From a virus: a DNA stretch of 50,400 nt. A program made the position numbers and the translations under genes. The notes beneath the pieces are model-generated. The model worked only from the letters and a program-made list of their open reading frames with translations. It was not told the origin of the DNA and did no database searches. The stretch is taken from positions 1-50,400 of the IMG/VR virus record IMGVR_UViG_3300032053_006749, one strand, 5' to 3'. Below are positions 9,153 to 17,558 of this stretch, piece after piece; position 1 is the first letter of the stretch, and each line of letters begins with the position of its first letter.

Positions 9153-9185
9153 GAAGGTGTCATCACCCGACGTGGTGACACCTTC
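9153..9185 (+). terminator. Strong hairpin after gp32, probable terminator/attenuator
   Basis: A 14-base-pair stem with one G-T wobble (GAAGGTGTCATCAC paired with GTGGTGACACCTTC) and a five-base loop, followed by a short T-containing tail (TTAT). It sits between gp32 and uvsX, 30 bases after the gp32 stop, and would allow high gp32 and lower UvsX expression. The T tract is weak, so partial read-through is likely. Confidence 0.6.
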
Positions 9186-9200
9186 TTATCCAAGGATTTT

Positions 9201-10373
9201 ATGCCCCCAACAAAGAAAAGCAAACACGTTGAAAGTGATGCCAACGTTGAAAGAGATGATCTCGCATTACTGCTCCAAAAAGAACTCAATAAATCCAACA
9301 AGGACGGAAGCAAAGTATCGTATTTCTTGGATGAAGACGATAATCCGGCCCAAGTTTTGGAATGGGTATCTACTGGTTCAACATTGTTGGACTTGGCAAT
9401 TTCCAACCGACCTCATGGTGGTCTTCCCGTTGGACGTGTAACTGAATTGTCGGGATTGGAAGGCACGGGCAAGAGTTTGCTCTGTGCTCACATCATTGCA
9501 GAAACCGAAAAGAAAAACGGACTTTCCGTATTCTTTGACTCGGAATTTGCCGTTGACAGAACTTTCTGGACATCATTGGGAGTCAATCTCAAAAATGTCA
9601 ACTATGTCCCATTCACCACGTTGGAAGAGTTGTTCAACAAGCTTGAAATGTGTATCGGTGTATTCCGAAAAGCAAGCAAGGACCGATTGCTCACCATTTT
9701 CATTGACTCCGTTGCTGGCGCAAGTATCGAAAAAGAACTTGAAGCAGAGCACGGCATTGACGGGTACAATACCGGCAAGTCATTGATTCTCGGTAAGGCG
9801 ATGCGTAAAATTGCAGGTCTTATTGCAAGACAACGTATTCTACTTGTATTCACCAATCAGGTGCGCTACAACATGAACGCCGGACCATTTGGTGACAAGT
9901 GGATTACCCCCGGTGGCAAAGCACTTCCATTCACTTCATCCGTTCGTATTCGCACGGCAAACTTGGGCAAGCTCAAGAAGGGCGATGAAGTCATTGGTAT
10001 GAAGGCACAAGCACAAGTCATCAAGAACCGTTGCGGTCCTAACTACCGCTTCGCAGAGTTTGAGATTCACTACGACTCGGGTATTCAAGACCTTGCAAGT
10101 TGGCTCAAATTCATGAAGGACTATGGAATCATCACAGGCGATGGTCATGGTTACACATACAAATCGGCTGTGGGTAAGAAGATTGATTTCAAACCCGCCG
10201 AGTTTGTTGAACTGATGAAGACTGACCTTACGTTGCGTGAAGAAATCTACCAAGAAATTTGCGCCAAGTATTGTATGCAGTATCGTGACCCAAACTCCAA
10301 GATTGTTGAGGGAGTGGAAGAAACCAATACCGAAAATGACGACATCAGCAAAAACGCAGTCAAGGAAGAGTAA
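9201..10373 (+). CDS. uvsX: UvsX/RecA-like recombinase
   Basis: A 390-residue RecA-family strand-exchange ATPase. Walker A is GLEGTGKS at about residues 85-92, preceded by a GGLPVGRVTELSG lead. The Walker B region is LLTIFIDSVAG near 167. RILLVFTNQVRYNM and GGKALPF are the later core motifs. It resembles T4 UvsX, which pairs single strands coated by gp32 with duplex DNA during recombination-dependent replication. The first 40 residues and the last 35 are charged and probably flexible. AAGGA four bases before the ATG is a good ribosome site. It follows gp32 and precedes the 5'-3' exonuclease, the T4-like replication set. Confidence 0.9.
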   Translation: MPPTKKSKHVESDANVERDDLALLLQKELNKSNKDGSKVSYFLDEDDNPAQVLEWVSTGSTLLDLAISNRPHGGLPVGRVTELSGLEGTGKSLLCAHIIAETEKKNGLSVFFDSEFAVDRTFWTSLGVNLKNVNYVPFTTLEELFNKLEMCIGVFRKASKDRLLTIFIDSVAGASIEKELEAEHGIDGYNTGKSLILGKAMRKIAGLIARQRILLVFTNQVRYNMNAGPFGDKWITPGGKALPFTSSVRIRTANLGKLKKGDEVIGMKAQAQVIKNRCGPNYRFAEFEIHYDSGIQDLASWLKFMKDYGIITGDGHGYTYKSAVGKKIDFKPAEFVELMKTDLTLREEIYQEICAKYCMQYRDPNSKIVEGVEETNTENDDISKNAVKEE

Positions 10374-10505
10374 AAAACTCGTCCTAAGTTCCTCACCCAT
10401 AACGGGTAAGCCAAAAAAGTTGATAGCACGGTGGGACACGTCCTACCCCACATCAGCTACCTTTTATGTGGTGGGGAATAAAATGATGGAAGTTCGTACT
10501 TGGAC
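10374..10505. other. Dyad-rich intergenic region before the 5'-3' exonuclease
   Basis: A 132-base gap containing two imperfect dyads. GGTGGGAC/GTCCTACC at about 10430-10447 is nearly self-complementary around a two-base centre. CCCCACAT (10446-10453) can pair with ATGTGGTGGGG (10466-10476) with a two-base bulge. The T tract expected of an intrinsic terminator is missing, so an RNA regulatory structure is as likely. No convincing promoter was found. Confidence 0.35.
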
Positions 10506-11588
10506 ATGAATCTAACCCCTGAACAACGTGCCAAACTCTCCCTGATCCTAAAGAACAAGGGCAGTGAGGTAAAAGAGGTCCATGATAATTGGCGTCGGAG
10601 CACAAACTCCGATGTCCTAATCGTTGATGGAACGAATACGTTCATTCGTTGTTGGTCTGCCAACCCCGCAATGGACGACAACGGAAACCACACAGGCGGC
10701 ATCGTAGGATTCCTAAAATCCGTTGGTTACGCCATAAAACTTCTCGGCCCCACTCGCTGCATAATCATATTTGATGGCATTGGCGGGTCATACAAGCGAC
10801 GACAACTCTTTCCTGAGTATAAAGAGCGTCGTAAGAATAAAATACGCCTGAATCGGGCATATGAAGAGATGTCTGAAGCGACGACGGAAGAAGAAAGTAT
10901 GCGTAAGCAATACATTCGCTTGACACACTACCTTCAAATTCTTCCCGTCAATATGCTGTCCATAGACCACGTTGAAGCAGATGATGTTATTGCTTTTCTT
11001 GCCACTGATTATTTCAAGGCGTCGAGAAAAGTTTTCATTATGTCGTCCGATAAGGATTTCTTGCAGCTATGTACAGGTAACGTCAATGTCTATTCGCCTA
11101 CGAAGAAGCGCATTTACGGACCAGCGGAAGTTCTTGCCGACTATCAAATTCACCCCAACAATTTTGTTCTATTCAGAGCACTTGACGGCGATGACTCGGA
11201 TAATGTCAATGGTATTGAAGGTGCCGGACCAAAGACGATTGTCAAACATTTCCCGTGGTTGAATGAAGAGTCTCTACATACCGTAGATGAACTTGTATCT
11301 CATGCAGTCAATTTGAGAAACAAGTACAAGGTTTGTGAGAACATTGCTTCTGGAAAAGCAATTCTGGATAGAAATGTTGCGCTTATGCAACTCAAGGAAA
11401 CCGCTCTTACTACCATTGCCCAGCTGCATTGCATTGAATGTTTGGACACAAAGAAAATACCACAGATGGATCGAGGCGCATTTTTCAAGTTGGTTCGGGA
11501 CGACATGATTGATAACAATCTACCGAACCATGTCAATTGGGTTGGAGAAGTGTTTGGTCCATTGGATAGTGTTACAAGAACCGAATAA
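10506..11588 (+). CDS. rnh: RNase H / 5'-3' exonuclease (FEN family, T4 Rnh-like)
   Basis: A 360-residue flap endonuclease/5'-3' exonuclease that removes RNA primers. Acidic metal ligands are visible in order: LIVDGTNTF (first Asp), CIIIFDG (second), DHVEADDVIAF (Glu-Ala-Asp-Asp), MSSDKDF (Asp-Lys-Asp), and ALDGDDSDNVNG followed by GAGPKT, the helix-hairpin-helix. The RRQLFPEYKERRKNK stretch is the arch-region helix. The length is slightly above T4 Rnh (305). ATG 10506 is preferred to TTG 10500; a loose GGAAG lies upstream. The stop overlaps the next start by one base (TAATG), so the MoaD-like gene is translationally coupled. Confidence 0.85.
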   Translation: MNLTPEQRAKLSLILKNKGSEVKEVHDNWRRSTNSDVLIVDGTNTFIRCWSANPAMDDNGNHTGGIVGFLKSVGYAIKLLGPTRCIIIFDGIGGSYKRRQLFPEYKERRKNKIRLNRAYEEMSEATTEEESMRKQYIRLTHYLQILPVNMLSIDHVEADDVIAFLATDYFKASRKVFIMSSDKDFLQLCTGNVNVYSPTKKRIYGPAEVLADYQIHPNNFVLFRALDGDDSDNVNGIEGAGPKTIVKHFPWLNEESLHTVDELVSHAVNLRNKYKVCENIASGKAILDRNVALMQLKETALTTIAQLHCIECLDTKKIPQMDRGAFFKLVRDDMIDNNLPNHVNWVGEVFGPLDSVTRTE

Positions 11589-11863
11589 TGAATACCATTT
11601 TGATACCGGAGCAACTCCGAAAGGTTGTCGGCGGCGAACAGAGTCTAACTATGGAACTCACAAGCATAGAAGATTTGATTGCTCAACTTTCCCATAAGTA
11701 TCCCAACATTCGTGGGCGACTCATCAACGAAGAAACTGGTGAGTTCAACAAATTTGTCAACATCTACGTGAATGGTGAAGACATTCGATTTCTAAATTCT
11801 ACAAAAACTGAAGTCAAAGATGGCGACGAGATAAGTATCGTTCCAGCTGTGGCAGGAGGATAA
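11588..11863 (+). CDS. MoaD/ThiS-family ubiquitin-like small protein ending in Gly-Gly
   Basis: A 91-residue beta-grasp protein. In sulfur carriers such as MoaD and ThiS, the C-terminal glycine is adenylated by an E1-like enzyme and loaded with sulfur, or in related systems conjugated to proteins. Here the family pattern is clear: SIEDLIAQLSHKYPNIRGRL, then FVNIYVNGEDIRFL, then TEVKDGDEISIVPAVAGG ending exactly at Gly-Gly. No E1 (MoeB/ThiF) or JAB protease is seen in this window, so activation would depend on the host or on genes elsewhere. The GGA GGA codons for the last glycines also form the ribosome site for the next gene. Coupling to the exonuclease gene by a one-base overlap is odd for a metabolic gene. 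Confidence 0.78.
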   Translation: MNTILIPEQLRKVVGGEQSLTMELTSIEDLIAQLSHKYPNIRGRLINEETGEFNKFVNIYVNGEDIRFLNSTKTEVKDGDEISIVPAVAGG

Positions 11864-11864
11864 C

Positions 11865-12167
11865 ATGAAGAAATTCAAATTACTAAGATTTGGTCAATGC
11901 TACATCAATCAGACAGGGGACTTTGTGATTGGTTTATTAAGCGGAGACAAAAAACATGGATACCAATTTGTTGGTAATCATGCAAACTCAGCCGTATGGT
12001 TGGGAAAATTCCAACTGCTGTCACGGATTGTTCCGAACGATGGTAATTGGAGAGAAGTTGATCCCGCAATGTTTAATGTAGCGTCCGCATTACATGCAAC
12101 GGGTCATGTAGTGAAGTTCCCCACTGGATATTCCAGTGGGGAACTTCCTGTTATCTCGAAGTATTAA
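11865..12167 (+). CDS. Hypothetical protein, 100 residues
   Basis: Starts one base after the MoaD-like stop, with a strong AGGAGG five bases upstream. The sequence (KKFKLLRFGQCYIN, then VIGLLSGDKKHGYQFVG) looks like a small beta-rich soluble protein; no family recognised. Its last codons are embedded in a perfect 15-base-pair hairpin, and its stop overlaps that of the convergent minus-strand gene by four bases. Being tightly coupled to the MoaD-like gene, it could be its partner, but that is only a contextual guess. Confidence 0.6.
   Translation: MKKFKLLRFGQCYINQTGDFVIGLLSGDKKHGYQFVGNHANSAVWLGKFQLLSRIVPNDGNWREVDPAMFNVASALHATGHVVKFPTGYSSGELPVISKY
12113..12147 (+). terminator. Perfect 15-bp hairpin inside a gene end, convergent junction
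   Basis: GAAGTTCCCCACTGG (12113-12127) pairs perfectly with CCAGTGGGGAACTTC (12133-12147) around the loop ATATT. It lies within the last codons of the plus-strand gene and just beyond the stop of the minus-strand gene. It is symmetric, so it can act on transcripts from either side. No T tract follows, so termination may be weak or the element may block 3' exonucleases. Confidence 0.55.
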
Positions 12168-13165
12168 CCCTTCCAATTCTTTGGCGGTTTTGAATACTTA
12201 CTGTCTTTGAATGGCTCTGGAAAGCTGACCTGCTTCTCATTGCCAAGCGGAATACCCATCTCAATCAAACTTTGACGGCTTGCGTAATAGATGTTTTTGG
12301 TAAGAGTGAGAACCCCTCTCTCAAACTCGACCTCGACTACCTTGCTTTCTTTGGCCTCGCCCCACTTCGTTCCCATGTCAAATCCCTTTGGTTCGACACT
12401 CTTCATGGGGTTGGACATGAAGGAAGCATTTTGTGTGGACACACGACCCTTGAGGGTACTTCCATCCATGAGACCACGGGCAATGCCCGAAGATTGACCA
12501 CCGGCCACGGACTTCTTGATTTTCTCACCACCCGTTGGGGCAGATGGACCGCCCTTGGTAGGAATGTTGTTGCAAGAATAGGTCTGGGAACCTGCCATCA
12601 TGTCGCCCATGAATCCAAGACACCCATCGTCGGACCCCTGCATAGGACCACAAGTGGATGTGCTGTAAGTTGTATCGCACCAAATGATTGGAGGATTGTA
12701 TGGGGGCAAAGGAGTTTCCCAATCGTTGAATGTGTGTCTTCTCCAGTGGTTGTGATGGTGATGAATTTCCGTTACCTTTGGCAACGGTTTCTCCTTCTCG
12801 GAGAAAAGTCGGATACCAATAACTCCAACATTGCGTTCGGAGTTATCTCCTTTGTCCGCAGCATAGGAAGCATCTTTGGTGGAGAATACAAACTTGGCCA
12901 CCTTTTCGTTGGAGACACGGAATCCATCAAACTTGGAAGACCCAAGTTGATTGATAACGTATCCCGGGTTGCCCTCCGCAGCAGTCTTACCATCCAAGAT
13001 GTCAAGACCATCTACAGAGCAGACCGCAAGAATGCGTGCCCAAGTGTTGTTTTTGATTTCAATGGCATATTCCGAGCCGTGTTTGGCTTCGATGAAGATT
13101 TTGCCATCGTGATTGTATTGCTTGCAACGGGAACCGTTGACGAGAACATTTGCGTCGTAGGACAT
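12164..13165 (-). CDS. Probable virion-associated protein, conserved in large phages
   Basis: A 333-residue minus-strand gene. The N-terminal half (VLVNGSRCKQYNHDGKIFIEA, YAIEIKNNTWARILAVCSVDGLDILDG, NVGVIGIRLF) matches a conserved uncharacterised beta-rich domain I recall from large phages. The middle has a HHHHNHW cluster and several cysteines, possibly metal-binding, then a glycine/serine-rich stretch. The last 75 residues (VEVEFERGVLTLTKNIYYASRQSLIEMGIPL) form a compact module. AGAAAGG eight bases before the ATG serves as ribosome site. A TATTTATA motif on the minus strand lies 113 bases upstream. Its isolation within a replication block and the late motif suggest a structural protein, expressed late. 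Confidence 0.6.
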   Translation of the reverse strand: MSYDANVLVNGSRCKQYNHDGKIFIEAKHGSEYAIEIKNNTWARILAVCSVDGLDILDGKTAAEGNPGYVINQLGSSKFDGFRVSNEKVAKFVFSTKDASYAADKGDNSERNVGVIGIRLFSEKEKPLPKVTEIHHHHNHWRRHTFNDWETPLPPYNPPIIWCDTTYSTSTCGPMQGSDDGCLGFMGDMMAGSQTYSCNNIPTKGGPSAPTGGEKIKKSVAGGQSSGIARGLMDGSTLKGRVSTQNASFMSNPMKSVEPKGFDMGTKWGEAKESKVVEVEFERGVLTLTKNIYYASRQSLIEMGIPLGNEKQVSFPEPFKDSKYSKPPKNWKG

Positions 13166-13278
13166 AGTATTTACCTTTCTTTAGTTGAGTTTCTAAAGCA
13201 TTGGCTCCTCATACAGGAGATTTCGCTTTGTGACACATACATAGCGTGGCACAAAAAGATTAGCAACTTTTTTTACAG

Positions 13279-13286
13279 TATAAATA
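13279..13286 (-). promoter_or_regulatory. Late-promoter-like TATTTATA motif (minus strand)
   Basis: TATTTATA on the minus strand, 113 bases upstream of the minus-strand start at 13165. On the plus strand it reads TATAAATA, the T4 late box, so the opposite direction cannot be excluded, but the downstream plus gene is a helicase, normally not late. The leader between motif and gene contains an imperfect hairpin (13227-13255). Confidence 0.4.
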
Positions 13287-13319
13287 ATCCATCGCCAGAA
13301 TCGTATTCGATATTATAAG

Positions 13320-13348
13320 TTTACATCACTAAGAAAATCGAGTAGGAT
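13320..13348 (+). promoter_or_regulatory. Sigma-70-like promoter for the helicase
   Basis: TTTACA (13320-13325), a 17-base spacer and TAGGAT (13343-13348). Predicted start near 13355, giving a leader of about 19 bases without a Shine-Dalgarno sequence before ATG 13374. Confidence 0.45.
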
Positions 13349-13373
13349 AGTGCGATAAATAAACAATAGACCT

Positions 13374-14774
13374 ATGGACAATTCCCCCACAGAAATCAAC
13401 AATCTCAAGAAATTCGGCAGTGTTTTCCAATCAAAATGTATTGGACTCCTCGTTTCGGATAGCTCGTTTCTTGAACGCATTGTTGAAATACTTTCGCCCG
13501 ACTATTTTGAAACCGACTCGCACAAGTGGATTGTAAAGCTCGCAATGGATTACTATCCAAAGTATCATGCAGTACCAACAATGTCGGTGTTCCAAGTAGA
13601 AATTCAGAAAATTCCCGACGTGGTATTGCAGGCAGCAGTCATTGAACAAGTCAAGTCAGCATACCAACAAGTGTCCGCTTCCGATACGGTCTATGTCAAA
13701 GAGCAATTTCTCGAATTTTGTCGTAACCAGAAGTTGAAGACTGCCATAGCGTTCGCCAGTCAGTTTTTGAAACACGGCGACTATGACAGCGTTTGGAGTG
13801 TAATCAACGAAGCATCCCGAGCAGGTATTGAGCGAAATTTGGGGCATGATTACCTCGTTGACATTGACCAACGTATGTCAGACATCGCCCGTGAAACCAT
13901 CAAAAGCAATTGGGAAATTATTGACACCCACATGGATGGTGGACTTGGCAAGGGCGAACTTGGATTTGTTGTTGCGCCCGCAGGAAGTGGAAAGTCGTGG
14001 TTTCTGTCTCGTCTCGGTGCAGAGGCAATGAAGCAAGGCAAGAACGTGATGCATTTCACGATGGAGCTAAACGAGAAGTATGTCGGACTTCGTTACGATG
14101 CATGTTTTTCTGGAATTGCGTTTCAGGAAGTTCGTAAGAACGTTCAACAAGTCAAGGATGCATTGGCATCAGTTCCCGGCAAACTCTTCATCAAGTATTT
14201 CCCCATCAAGACCGCCTCTGCTGCCACTCTCAAGATGCACATTGATCGGTTTCAACTAATCACAGGAATCAAAATTGACCTAGTGATTGTTGACTATGCC
14301 GATTTGCTCCGTCCTTTCGTTACCGACAAGAATGCCAACTCTTACTCTGATGGTGGAAGTGTCTATGAAGAGTTGCGTGGTATGTTGGGCGAATTGCAAG
14401 TCCCCGGTTGGACTGCCTCACAATCCAATCGTGGAGCACATGAAGAAGAAATAATCGGAGCAGGCAACGTTGCTGAGAGTTACAAGAAAATCATGACGGG
14501 AGACTTCATCCTTTCCTTGTCCAGAAAAACAGAAGACAAGTTGGCTGGCACTGGACGAGTCCATGTCATGAAAAATCGCTTTGGACCTGATGGTATGACT
14601 TATCCATGTGCGTTTGATACATCATGTGGAAAAATCAGCATTTATGCCGAGGATTCCGTTGAAGGTCGTGAGCTAATGAACAAGGCTAAGACCGCCCAAG
14701 AAAGCATCAAAGACATTCTTGGAAAGGCGTGGAAGAAAACCCACGGCGATGATAACGACGCAAATTCGTTTTAA
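13374..14774 (+). CDS. Replicative DNA helicase, gp41/DnaB-like
   Basis: A 466-residue DnaB-family helicase that unwinds DNA ahead of the replisome. The N-terminal 150 residues are helical (LLVSDSSFLERIVEILSPDYF), as in the primase-interaction domain. The RecA-like domain has Walker A APAGSGKS (about 202-208), then NVMHFTMELNEKYVGLRYD (motif H1a/H2-like) and IDLVIVDYADLLRP (Walker B, D near 305-308), followed by a SQSNRGAHEEE segment matching the sensor glutamine region. Size equals T4 gp41 (475). It is separately transcribed from the minus-strand neighbour and is followed after 83 bases by the ribonucleotide reductase. Confidence 0.88.
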   Translation: MDNSPTEINNLKKFGSVFQSKCIGLLVSDSSFLERIVEILSPDYFETDSHKWIVKLAMDYYPKYHAVPTMSVFQVEIQKIPDVVLQAAVIEQVKSAYQQVSASDTVYVKEQFLEFCRNQKLKTAIAFASQFLKHGDYDSVWSVINEASRAGIERNLGHDYLVDIDQRMSDIARETIKSNWEIIDTHMDGGLGKGELGFVVAPAGSGKSWFLSRLGAEAMKQGKNVMHFTMELNEKYVGLRYDACFSGIAFQEVRKNVQQVKDALASVPGKLFIKYFPIKTASAATLKMHIDRFQLITGIKIDLVIVDYADLLRPFVTDKNANSYSDGGSVYEELRGMLGELQVPGWTASQSNRGAHEEEIIGAGNVAESYKKIMTGDFILSLSRKTEDKLAGTGRVHVMKNRFGPDGMTYPCAFDTSCGKISIYAEDSVEGRELMNKAKTAQESIKDILGKAWKKTHGDDNDANSF

Positions 14775-14857
14775 TCGGCGATACCAAAAAGTTTTTGAAC
14801 CTCTTTATCATTTTAGAATAATCTACTTATACCTTACAAACAATCTCAGGAAGAAAT

Positions 14858-17482
14858 ATGGATACGATCACTACGAAGTTCGATGATGTCAAAAAGTTAA
14901 CAACCGAAGAATATTTTCAAAACAATCAATTCAGCATTGACGCTTTCAAGAAGAAATATGCCTTGCAACCGGACGAGTCATACGTACATGCAGTAAAACG
15001 TGTTTGTGATTTCGTTGCCTCCGTTGAAAAGACGGACGAGTTGAGAACCTATTGGAGTGCTCGCTGGTTTGACGAAATATACAATGATTGGTGGCATCCA
15101 GCCGGGTCAATTATGCAAGGAGCGGGGTCGGGTCGCAAAATTTCACTTGCCAATTGCACCACCATTTCTCTCGGTGCAAAGCGTGACGATGAAGAGTGGG
15201 ACAACTTGGAATCCATCATCAAGAACACGGCATACACCATTGCCAAGTGCGCTGCCTATCGCCAAGGTCTCGGAGTTGACTTCTCTCGCCTCCGTCCAAA
15301 TGGAACGAAGGTCTTGAATTCTGCCAACCAATCCACCGGGGCAGTTCATTGGATGGAATTTGAAGACAAAATCGGGTATTTCGTTGGTCAAAAGGGACGT
15401 ATTCCTGCCATGCTCTTCAGTATTTCGTGTGATCATCCTGATGTTGAGGAGTTTATACAAATCAAGAGTGACTACACTAAGATTCAGAACGCAAACATAA
15501 GCGTTCAGTGTACGGAAAGGTTTTACAAAGCCGTAGAGCACGATGATGATTGGGAATTGTCATTCACGGTCCCGGGTATAAAGAAGGGCGACAAGGTTTA
15601 TCTTGATGTCCATAGTATTGATATGGCAACCACCAAGGAGAAGGAAACTGGTCGTTATTACAAGATCGCAACCCATGACCGAAAGAAGGAAGTCTTTTCT
15701 AAGACCGTGAAGGCACGCAAGTTGATGGAGTTGATTGCAAAGAACATGCATCAAAATGCTGAGCCCGGTATTCAGAACATTGACCTTGCCCGTAAGTATA
15801 GTAACAGCGATGCTCTCTACAATCCTGATGATGAGTATGATTCTCGCATCCTTTCTACCAACGCTTGTTCGGAACAATATCTTTCCCGTGAGTCGCTTTG
15901 CGTACTTGCATCCATCAACTGTGGAAAGTTTTCTCCTAAGCGTGAAATCTACATGACCCAACTGGAAAAGATTTCCAAGTCGGTCAACCGTTTCCTTGAC
16001 AACATCAACGAGTGTGAACTGGTTCATGAAACCTTCGCTACTCCACATCAAGAATTGGCAATCCGAAAACTTCGTAGAACTGGTGCTGGTATAACAAACG
16101 TCGCCGCATGGTTGTTCAAGAAGGAACTCGTCTATGGAACCAAGGATGGTAATGATTGTGTGGAAGACTTCATGAAGTGGTATAACTACTGGCTCTATGT
16201 TTCCACAGAAGAGTTGGGTAAGGAAAAGGGAGACTTCGGGTTGTTCAACAAAGAGAAGTGGCAGAATGCCCCATTCGTTGCCCGCACTATAAAGGAGTCG
16301 GAGAAGCTCCACGCCGAATTCAAAGTGCCCATCATTCGTGGTACACACGCCCGAAACGTCACGGTTAGCTCCATTGCTCCAACCGGCACTCTATCGCTCA
16401 TGTTCCGTGACTTCGTTTTGAGTTATGGAATTGAACCCGCCTTCTTCCTATCCTATTGGAAGAGAACTCGTATGGCAGGAAAATATGAGTACTATTTCTG
16501 TGTTCCACGGGTCGTCCGTGAAATGTTTGATGCGTTGGGATTTCCACTTCCAATGACATCCGATTGTATTCGGGATGAGTGGGATGGACGCCACGGCAAA
16601 ATAATAAACAAGTTCATAGAGGAACATCGCCACAAGTTCAAATTCAAAGACTCCACGGAAATTGATCCAATGGATAAACTCAATCTCATGTCGCAAGTCA
16701 TGAAGTGGGTTGATAGTTCCATATCCGTAACTTACATGCTTCCTATTGGTTCTACATGGAAGGATGTTTACCATTTCATTCTGGAAGCACACAAGAAAGA
16801 AGTGAAGAGCATCGCTGCATTTCCAGACAAGAAGATGTATGGAATCGTCACAAGTTTGGCATTCAAAGATTTGGCATTCAAGTTGAAAGACGAAGGCGTC
16901 TCAATGCATCATCAAAATTTCTCGGATGTTGAACTCAAGGAGTTGAACATTTCCCGTGAAAACATTGAACAGAAACCATCCGTTCATCCAAAGCGTCTTG
17001 AGATTTTGGATGCAGACATCTATGTGGTAAATGTCAAGGGAGATAAATATTGCGTTGTTGTCGGTCTCCAAAATGGTCAACCATATGAAATTTTTGGTGG
17101 ACACTTGAACGGATTGGGATTGAAGCAGAATTTCAAGAAGGGAAAGATTTCCAAAATCAAACGTGGTCAGTATGCGCTTGAGTTTGACGATCTTCGCATT
17201 GAAGATTTCTCCAAGCAATTCACTCCCACCGAGCAAATTCTTTTCCGAATGGCATCTATGGGATTGCGTCATGGTGTTCCTATCCAGTTCATTGTAGAGC
17301 AGTTGCAGAAGGGAACTGATGACATTACAAGCATGTCGTCCGCTGCTGCACGCTGCCTCAAGAAATACATCGTTGATGGTATTTCGGTGACTGGCCAAAA
17401 GTGTCCAACTTGCGCCAAAGAATTGGTGTATTTGGAGGGATGTTGTTCTTGCCCAAGTTGTGGATGGAGCAAATGTAGCTAA
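14858..17482 (+). CDS. nrdJ: Adenosylcobalamin-dependent (class II) ribonucleotide reductase
   Basis: An 874-residue enzyme making deoxyribonucleotides with a B12-derived radical. Family marks: ANCTTISLG with C100, the first redox cysteine; STNACSEQYL with the radical cysteine C337; LCVLASINCG with the second redox cysteine C348; and IAPTGTLSLMF near 507. The C-terminus carries paired CxxC cysteines (CPTCAKELV and CSCPSCGWSKC), the zinc-binding tail of class II enzymes used for reduction. No NrdB-type small subunit is nearby. AGGAAG before the ATG is a good ribosome site. A weak promoter (TTGAAC at 14795 with a poor -10 near 14818) may lie in the 83-base gap. It fits the phage strategy of nucleotide supply beside replication genes. 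Confidence 0.9.
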   Translation: MDTITTKFDDVKKLTTEEYFQNNQFSIDAFKKKYALQPDESYVHAVKRVCDFVASVEKTDELRTYWSARWFDEIYNDWWHPAGSIMQGAGSGRKISLANCTTISLGAKRDDEEWDNLESIIKNTAYTIAKCAAYRQGLGVDFSRLRPNGTKVLNSANQSTGAVHWMEFEDKIGYFVGQKGRIPAMLFSISCDHPDVEEFIQIKSDYTKIQNANISVQCTERFYKAVEHDDDWELSFTVPGIKKGDKVYLDVHSIDMATTKEKETGRYYKIATHDRKKEVFSKTVKARKLMELIAKNMHQNAEPGIQNIDLARKYSNSDALYNPDDEYDSRILSTNACSEQYLSRESLCVLASINCGKFSPKREIYMTQLEKISKSVNRFLDNINECELVHETFATPHQELAIRKLRRTGAGITNVAAWLFKKELVYGTKDGNDCVEDFMKWYNYWLYVSTEELGKEKGDFGLFNKEKWQNAPFVARTIKESEKLHAEFKVPIIRGTHARNVTVSSIAPTGTLSLMFRDFVLSYGIEPAFFLSYWKRTRMAGKYEYYFCVPRVVREMFDALGFPLPMTSDCIRDEWDGRHGKIINKFIEEHRHKFKFKDSTEIDPMDKLNLMSQVMKWVDSSISVTYMLPIGSTWKDVYHFILEAHKKEVKSIAAFPDKKMYGIVTSLAFKDLAFKLKDEGVSMHHQNFSDVELKELNISRENIEQKPSVHPKRLEILDADIYVVNVKGDKYCVVVGLQNGQPYEIFGGHLNGLGLKQNFKKGKISKIKRGQYALEFDDLRIEDFSKQFTPTEQILFRMASMGLRHGVPIQFIVEQLQKGTDDITSMSSAAARCLKKYIVDGISVTGQKCPTCAKELVYLEGCCSCPSCGWSKCS

Positions 17483-17517
17483 TCGGAACTTTTTTTAAGT
17501 TTACATCTCTATTTGTA

Positions 17518-17525
17518 TATTTATA
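17518..17525 (+). promoter_or_regulatory. Late-promoter-like TATTTATA motif
   Basis: TATTTATA in the gap after nrdJ, 33 bases upstream of the ATG at 17559, preceded by an A+T-rich tract. Same octamer as before the genes at 6919, 18313 and 48321. Confidence 0.5.
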
Positions 17526-17558
17526 GGTTGAACAGCAAATACGCTGTCCCTTATACCT

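Noticed and set aside
10374-10505. Intergenic dyads before the exonuclease as an intrinsic terminator
   Set aside because: No T tract follows and the stems are imperfect; listed only as a structured region.
12272-13318. Plus-strand open frame of 348 codons opposite the virion-type gene
   Set aside because: It lies entirely antisense to the 12164-13165 gene, whose product has recognisable phage similarity and a ribosome site. The plus frame has no family resemblance and unlikely composition.
13166-13373. Search for tRNA genes in the longest gap and other intergenic regions
   Set aside because: No cloverleaf-like arms or CCA ends were found; the gap holds a promoter, a late-type motif and a weak hairpin instead.
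15560-16348. Minus-strand open frame of 262 codons inside the ribonucleotide reductase
   Set aside because: Antisense shadow of a strongly conserved gene; no start signals or family match.
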